From the NCBI RefSeq assembly GCF_029784135.1, contig NC_073746.1, positions 104,532,661 to 104,596,660 of the forward strand: a stretch of 64,000 bases of DNA. The letters run 5' to 3'. Made by a program: the position numbers and the translations under genes. The notes beneath the pieces are model-generated. The model had not been told where the DNA came from. It saw only the letters and a program-made list of their open reading frames with translations, and did no database searches. This DNA comes from Toxorhynchites rutilus septentrionalis (lineage: Eukaryota; Arthropoda; Insecta; Diptera; Culicidae). Of this stretch, positions 59,997 through 64,000 are shown piece after piece (position 1 is the first letter of the stretch; the number at the start of each line of letters is the position of its first letter).

Positions 59997-62803
59997 ATAC
60001 CCACAAACTCATAAAGACGAAAGTTACGAATTGTTCATCCTGAGAGTCGCGTATGATTTTATACTTCTGGTACGATTTGCGATTAAATGCTCCTCTAATT
60101 TATTCCAAACTTTGAAAAATCGGCTAGAAAAAACGGCTGAACGTATCAATATGAAACGTTCACAGATGTTTAGCGAATACACTAGGCTAAAAATTTGCCT
60201 GGAAATACTAGAACTTAATGCGATATTTGCAGAACCACAGTGGATATTGTAAAGCACTTTGAAAATCCTGTTTTTGGCACTTTTTTTAAATCGATGCAAA
60301 ATATTTAAAAATTTTTTTCGTCAAAGTAACTAACTATCCTTGTGCAGAATTTATTGGAGATTTCGAAACTGCCTTTCGATTTACGGTGCGATGGTTGTTT
60401 ATTGAATTATTCATCAGCAAAGACGAAGCGGTAATTTTTCATTCAAACTTAAATATCTCGGTGTGGGAAGGTCCTACAGGAACGTTTTTGGAACCAAACT
60501 AAAGTTGATTGATTAGGTTATATTGATTTGCTGTTGATTTGGTTGGCAATAAATTGATTTTTCATTTCTTCCCGATATTATTGCCTACTACACCTACACA
60601 CACCAAGATACAAATATGTACGTTAAATATTCCAATACCTGAAATTTGTAGCTTCAAAATGATACGCCTCCCATCGATATGCGTTGATTTTTCACAAAGA
60701 TACAGCATGTCAAAAATCACTTAAAATTTCCGACTTCGCACTCTGTTCCTCTAATTTTTTTGTCGAGTGTGGTACATTTTTAAAAATTTACTTCTTTCTT
60801 TTTTGCAAATTTCAGACCTGCTTCAACACTTCTACTAGAAAAATGAAATCATTTGGAAAATAATATAAAATGGCCTGAGAATGAGGTAAAAGTCAACGGT
60901 ATTCAGTTCACGAGTTACAACGATGTAAATGATTCTGATTCAGTAATCTACGAAATAGTAAAAACAATCAACTAGCGATAGATTTATTTTAGTTTTATTC
61001 AAAGATAATTATGTTCATATCTACAATATAAAATAATATGTATTAATTGTACGACTCAGGGCACTTTTCAGCCCCATTCTAATACGGCGCATAAAACGCT
61101 GTTCTTCCCCGATATCCGCCCCGATGTGGGTGACGTGTTGCCCCTGGCTGTGAACCATGATAGCACGCACCCCATGTCATTCCTGATCCTCGTCGTCCTC
61201 GTGATCCTCGGGGAAACAGCCGATTGGTTGCGCACATTCCTGGTAGATTGGTACGCTTCGGACAAACTTTTATCGGTCTTCCCCGGAAAAGGGTTTCATT
61301 CAGCACTAGTGCAGTCTCGACGAATTCCTTCGATCCAAACTCGATGTAGGCAAACCCCTTTGGCTGACCGTTGGCCTTATTGCGCATAATATTCACGCGG
61401 TAAATCACGCCGCACCCGTAGAAATGGGTTTCCAACTCTTCTGCTGTTGCTCCATAGTCCACATTTCCAACGTAGATAGAGCGAGCGTCGACCTCTGCCT
61501 TTTCTTCCGGGGTTAGGATCGGTGACGTCGATTTGGATACCGGCAGCATCATTTGCAAAGCAATCTCATCCTGCAGCTGTTTTAGTTTCTCCAACTCTTC
61601 TGCGATTTCCTTAGCGCGGGCCTCCAATTTTGGATCGTCGTTTGGAGCTTTGATTGTGTCATCCTCTTTCGCTTGCTTGGAACTATCAGTGCTCGAAGCA
61701 TTACTTTCGTAAGAGTAGTCTAGCAGATCTTCATTTGCCATTTTGAAATATTTCAACAAATGCGGTCAAGAATTACAACTCTGTAGTTTTCAACACTGAA
61801 ATGATGAATAATGCTATTCAACTGATGTATTTAAATTTTTCGACATCCTATTTAAACGGTTTAAGTAAGCCCTACCCATGCGTTTATCTACCCGTAATGT
61901 TCTACCTGTACTCAAAAAATTCAACGATGGGTAGCCAAATGACGAATACTTACCTAAATCTACGTAACAAATTGGATACAATTCGGAAAATCGAAATTTT
62001 TAATAGATCAGAAAAGGTCGATTTTCGGTCAAATTTTTTTTTCGAGCTGACACCAGATCTTGACGTTTCATGCATTTTTAAGTCATTTGGCATCGAAAAA
62101 AAAATCGATTTTCCGAATTTCCTTTACTTCTCCCTTGGAAGATTTTCGAGGATAAAAAATCATAACTTTGAGCGCTTTGAGGCACCCCTAAATCAAGATT
62201 TGGAGATTTCGTGAATGTTATCGAAAATAGTGCTGAAGTAATCGAATAGAGCTGGATATAATCTCGTTTATCTATTGGTATTTATTTTTTGGCCTCATCA
62301 TTCTTATTTATTTGGTCATCAAATTTATTATGACTTTGCACCAATTGACAGTATCCAACGCTGAATGGATATGCGATATTGTTCATTCTCAGTTTTGATA
62401 ATTTCCATTTCAATTTTTAAAATGTTTTCGTATTGTTAGTGATTTTTAATTTGTTTCTGTCTGTGACCATACATTTAAGCCGAAATGAATTATTTTCTTG
62501 AAGTCAAAAATTCTGGTTTCGGCGTCCAACTTTCCCTTTTCTGGCTCAAAATGTATGTTCTCACGTACGTAGGTGTTCGGCTCGACATCCTTGGTAAAAA
62601 AATTGGTTTCATGCGGAGTACCTAAAGCACAACGCCCCGGATGTTCAAGGGAAGCAAAGTTTATTTCGTGATAAAAACAAATGTTGTGCTGTACTTGAAC
62701 ATTTTATTTGCTGTATCTTGAGTGCGATGCCTTTCGATGATCTGCTGTTTGTACTCCCAAGTTAATAATGGAGCTGCTACTCGGTGTGCTTAAGCCATGA
62801 TAT
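59997..62803 (-). repeat. Right arm of the 2.8-kb near-palindrome
   Basis: Reverse complement of 57144-59931. It ends at GCCATGATAT (62803), exactly where the left arm homology starts, and then abuts a further, direct copy. Confidence 0.93.
61079..61741 (-). CDS. Pabp2: Nuclear poly(A)-binding protein 2-like, copy B
   Basis: 220 residues from the ATG at 61741. The protein equals copy A except at residue 120 in the RRM, where Cys (TGC) is Arg (CGC), just after the VNIM strand. Coiled coil, RNP2, RNP1 and the RGG/YAPY tail are all intact, and there are no introns. It is transcribed toward the palindrome centre, convergent with copy A. AATAAA motifs lie downstream (near 60983-60999 on the minus strand). 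Near-identity points to a recent duplication or ongoing gene conversion. Confidence 0.93.
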   Translation of the reverse strand: MANEDLLDYSYESNASSTDSSKQAKEDDTIKAPNDDPKLEARAKEIAEELEKLKQLQDEIALQMMLPVSKSTSPILTPEEKAEVDARSIYVGNVDYGATAEELETHFYGCGVIYRVNIMRNKANGQPKGFAYIEFGSKEFVETALVLNETLFRGRPIKVCPKRTNLPGMCATNRLFPRGSRGRRGSGMTWGACYHGSQPGATRHPHRGGYRGRTAFYAPY

Positions 62804-64000
62804 CAAATCAAAGACGAAGCGGTAATTTTTCATTCAAACTTAAATATCTCGGTGTGGGAAGGTCCTACAGGAACGTTCTTGGAACCAAACAAAAGCTGAT
62901 TGATTAGGTTATATGGATTTGCTGTTGAGTTGGTTGGCAATAAATTGATTTTTCATTTCTTCCCGATATTATTGCCTACTACACCTACACACACCAGGAT
63001 ACAAATATGTACGTTAAATATTCCAATACCTGAAATTTGTAGCTTCGAAATGATACGCCTCCCATCGATATGCGTTGATTTTTCACGAAGATACAGCATG
63101 TCAAAAATCACTTAAAATTTCCGACTTCGCACTCTGTTCCTCTAATTTTTTTGTCGAGTGTGGTACATTTTTAAAAATTTACTTCTTTCTTTTTTTGCAA
63201 ATTTCAGACCTGCTTCAACACTTCTACTAGAAAAATGAAATCATTTGGAAAATAATATAAAATGGCCTGAGAATGAGGTAAAAGTCAACGGTATTCAGTT
63301 CACGAGTTACAACGATGTAAATGATTCTGATTCAGTAATCTACGAAATAGTAAAAACAATCAACTAGCGATAGATTTATTTTAGTTTTATTCAAAGATAA
63401 TTATGTTCATATCTACAATTTAAAATAATATGTATTAATTGTACGACTCAGGGCACTTTTCAGCCCCATTCTAATACGGCGCATAAAACGCTGTTCTTCC
63501 CCGATATCCGCCCCGATGTGGGTGACGTGTTGCCCCTGGCTGTGAACCATGATAGCACGCACCCCATGTCATTCCTGATCCTCGTCGTCCTCGTGATCCT
63601 CGGGGAAACAGCCGATTGGTTGCGCACATTCCTGGTAGATTGGTACGCTTCGGACAAACTTTTATCGGTCTTCCCCGGAAAAGGGTTTCATTCAGCACTA
63701 GTGCAGTCTCGACGAATTCCTTCGATCCAAACTCGATGTAGGCAAACCCCTTTGGCTGACCGTTGGCCTTATTGCACATAATATTCACGCGGTAAATCAC
63801 GCCGCACCCGTAGAAATGGGTTTCCAACTCTTCTGCTGTTGCTCCATAGTCCACATTTCCAACGTAGATAGAGCGAGCGTCGACCTCTGCCTTTTCTTCC
63901 GGGGTTAGGATCGGTGACGTCGATTTGGATACCGGCAGCATCATTTGCAAAGCAATCTCATCCTGCAGCTGTTTTAGTTTCTCCAACTCTTCTGCGATTT
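62804..64000 (-). repeat. Third, direct copy of the duplicated unit (partial)
   Basis: From about 62809 the sequence repeats 60418 onward at an offset of about 2391 bp (CAAAGACGAAGCGGTAATTT). It starts inside the unit, so the junction at 62804 is a recombination breakpoint. It runs past the window end. Confidence 0.93.
63471..64000 (-). CDS. Pabp2: Nuclear poly(A)-binding protein 2-like, copy C (cut by window end)
   Basis: The C-terminal 176 or so residues are visible: the end of the coiled coil, the complete RRM and the Arg/Gly tail. Over this span it matches copy A, including Cys at residue 120. The N-terminus and start lie beyond 64000. It has the same orientation as copy B, about 2.39 kb away, giving a head-to-tail pair. 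Confidence 0.92.
   Translation of the reverse strand, partial: IAEELEKLKQLQDEIALQMMLPVSKSTSPILTPEEKAEVDARSIYVGNVDYGATAEELETHFYGCGVIYRVNIMCNKANGQPKGFAYIEFGSKEFVETALVLNETLFRGRPIKVCPKRTNLPGMCATNRLFPRGSRGRRGSGMTWGACYHGSQPGATRHPHRGGYRGRTAFYAPY

Noticed and set aside
57144..62803. Assembly artefact from an unsplit hairpin read
   Set aside because: The arms differ by many substitutions and indels near the centre and by a coding change, which a read-through artefact would not give. Long-read confirmation would still be useful.

Overview
The window is eukaryotic, AT-rich and gene-poor, and most of it consists of transposable elements and their remains. The organism is most likely a culicine mosquito (Aedes/Culex-like). 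This is inferred from the types of LINE, mariner and gypsy elements, from tandem CTAGCTGACCCGGCAAAC-type repeats with (TA)n tails, and from a dipteran-style nuclear poly(A)-binding protein gene. No species-specific marker is visible. There are no CRISPR arrays, rRNAs or convincing tRNAs.

Layout. 1-13 kb: a decayed mariner fragment, two long CTAGCTGACCCGG repeats, and several terminal-inverted-repeat elements without coding capacity. 12.7-17.9 kb: a mariner remnant split by a 5'-truncated RNase-H-bearing LINE, with a clean 13-bp target duplication. 18.1-18.3 kb: a Tc1-like transposase remnant. 20.3-30.9 kb: a palindromic AT-rich repeat block interrupted by a full-length 6.1-kb LINE of the same family. 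That copy has both ORFs open, a 12-bp target duplication and a poly(A) tail. 31.0-31.8 kb: a CAG/CTG-ended MITE. 34.3-40.3 kb: an inverted repeat enclosing another CTAGCTGACCCGG repeat, which holds a mariner copy and a second Tc1/mariner-superfamily element, each with TA duplications. 40.5-42.1 kb: a 5'-truncated Jockey-like LINE.

45.8-53.4 kb: a complete env-bearing gypsy-group retrotransposon (insect errantivirus type) inserted in a (TA)n tract. It has 317-bp LTRs that are identical by eye, a tRNA-Ser-type primer site, open gag, pol and env, a candidate -1 slippery heptamer between gag and pol, and a candidate splice acceptor directly before env. It is the youngest and most complete element here.

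57.1-64 kb: the only host-type protein-coding genes recognised. A roughly 2.8-kb unit with an intronless PABPN1/Pabp2-like gene forms a near-palindrome with a spacer of about 65 bp, and a third copy follows in direct orientation and runs off the window. The copies are almost identical in coding sequence. The rest (about 42.1-45.1, 53.6-55, and much of 8.5-10.2 and 18.3-20.3 kb) holds no gene I can support. The genes do not form a shared pathway: the coding content is selfish elements plus one amplified RNA-binding-protein gene.
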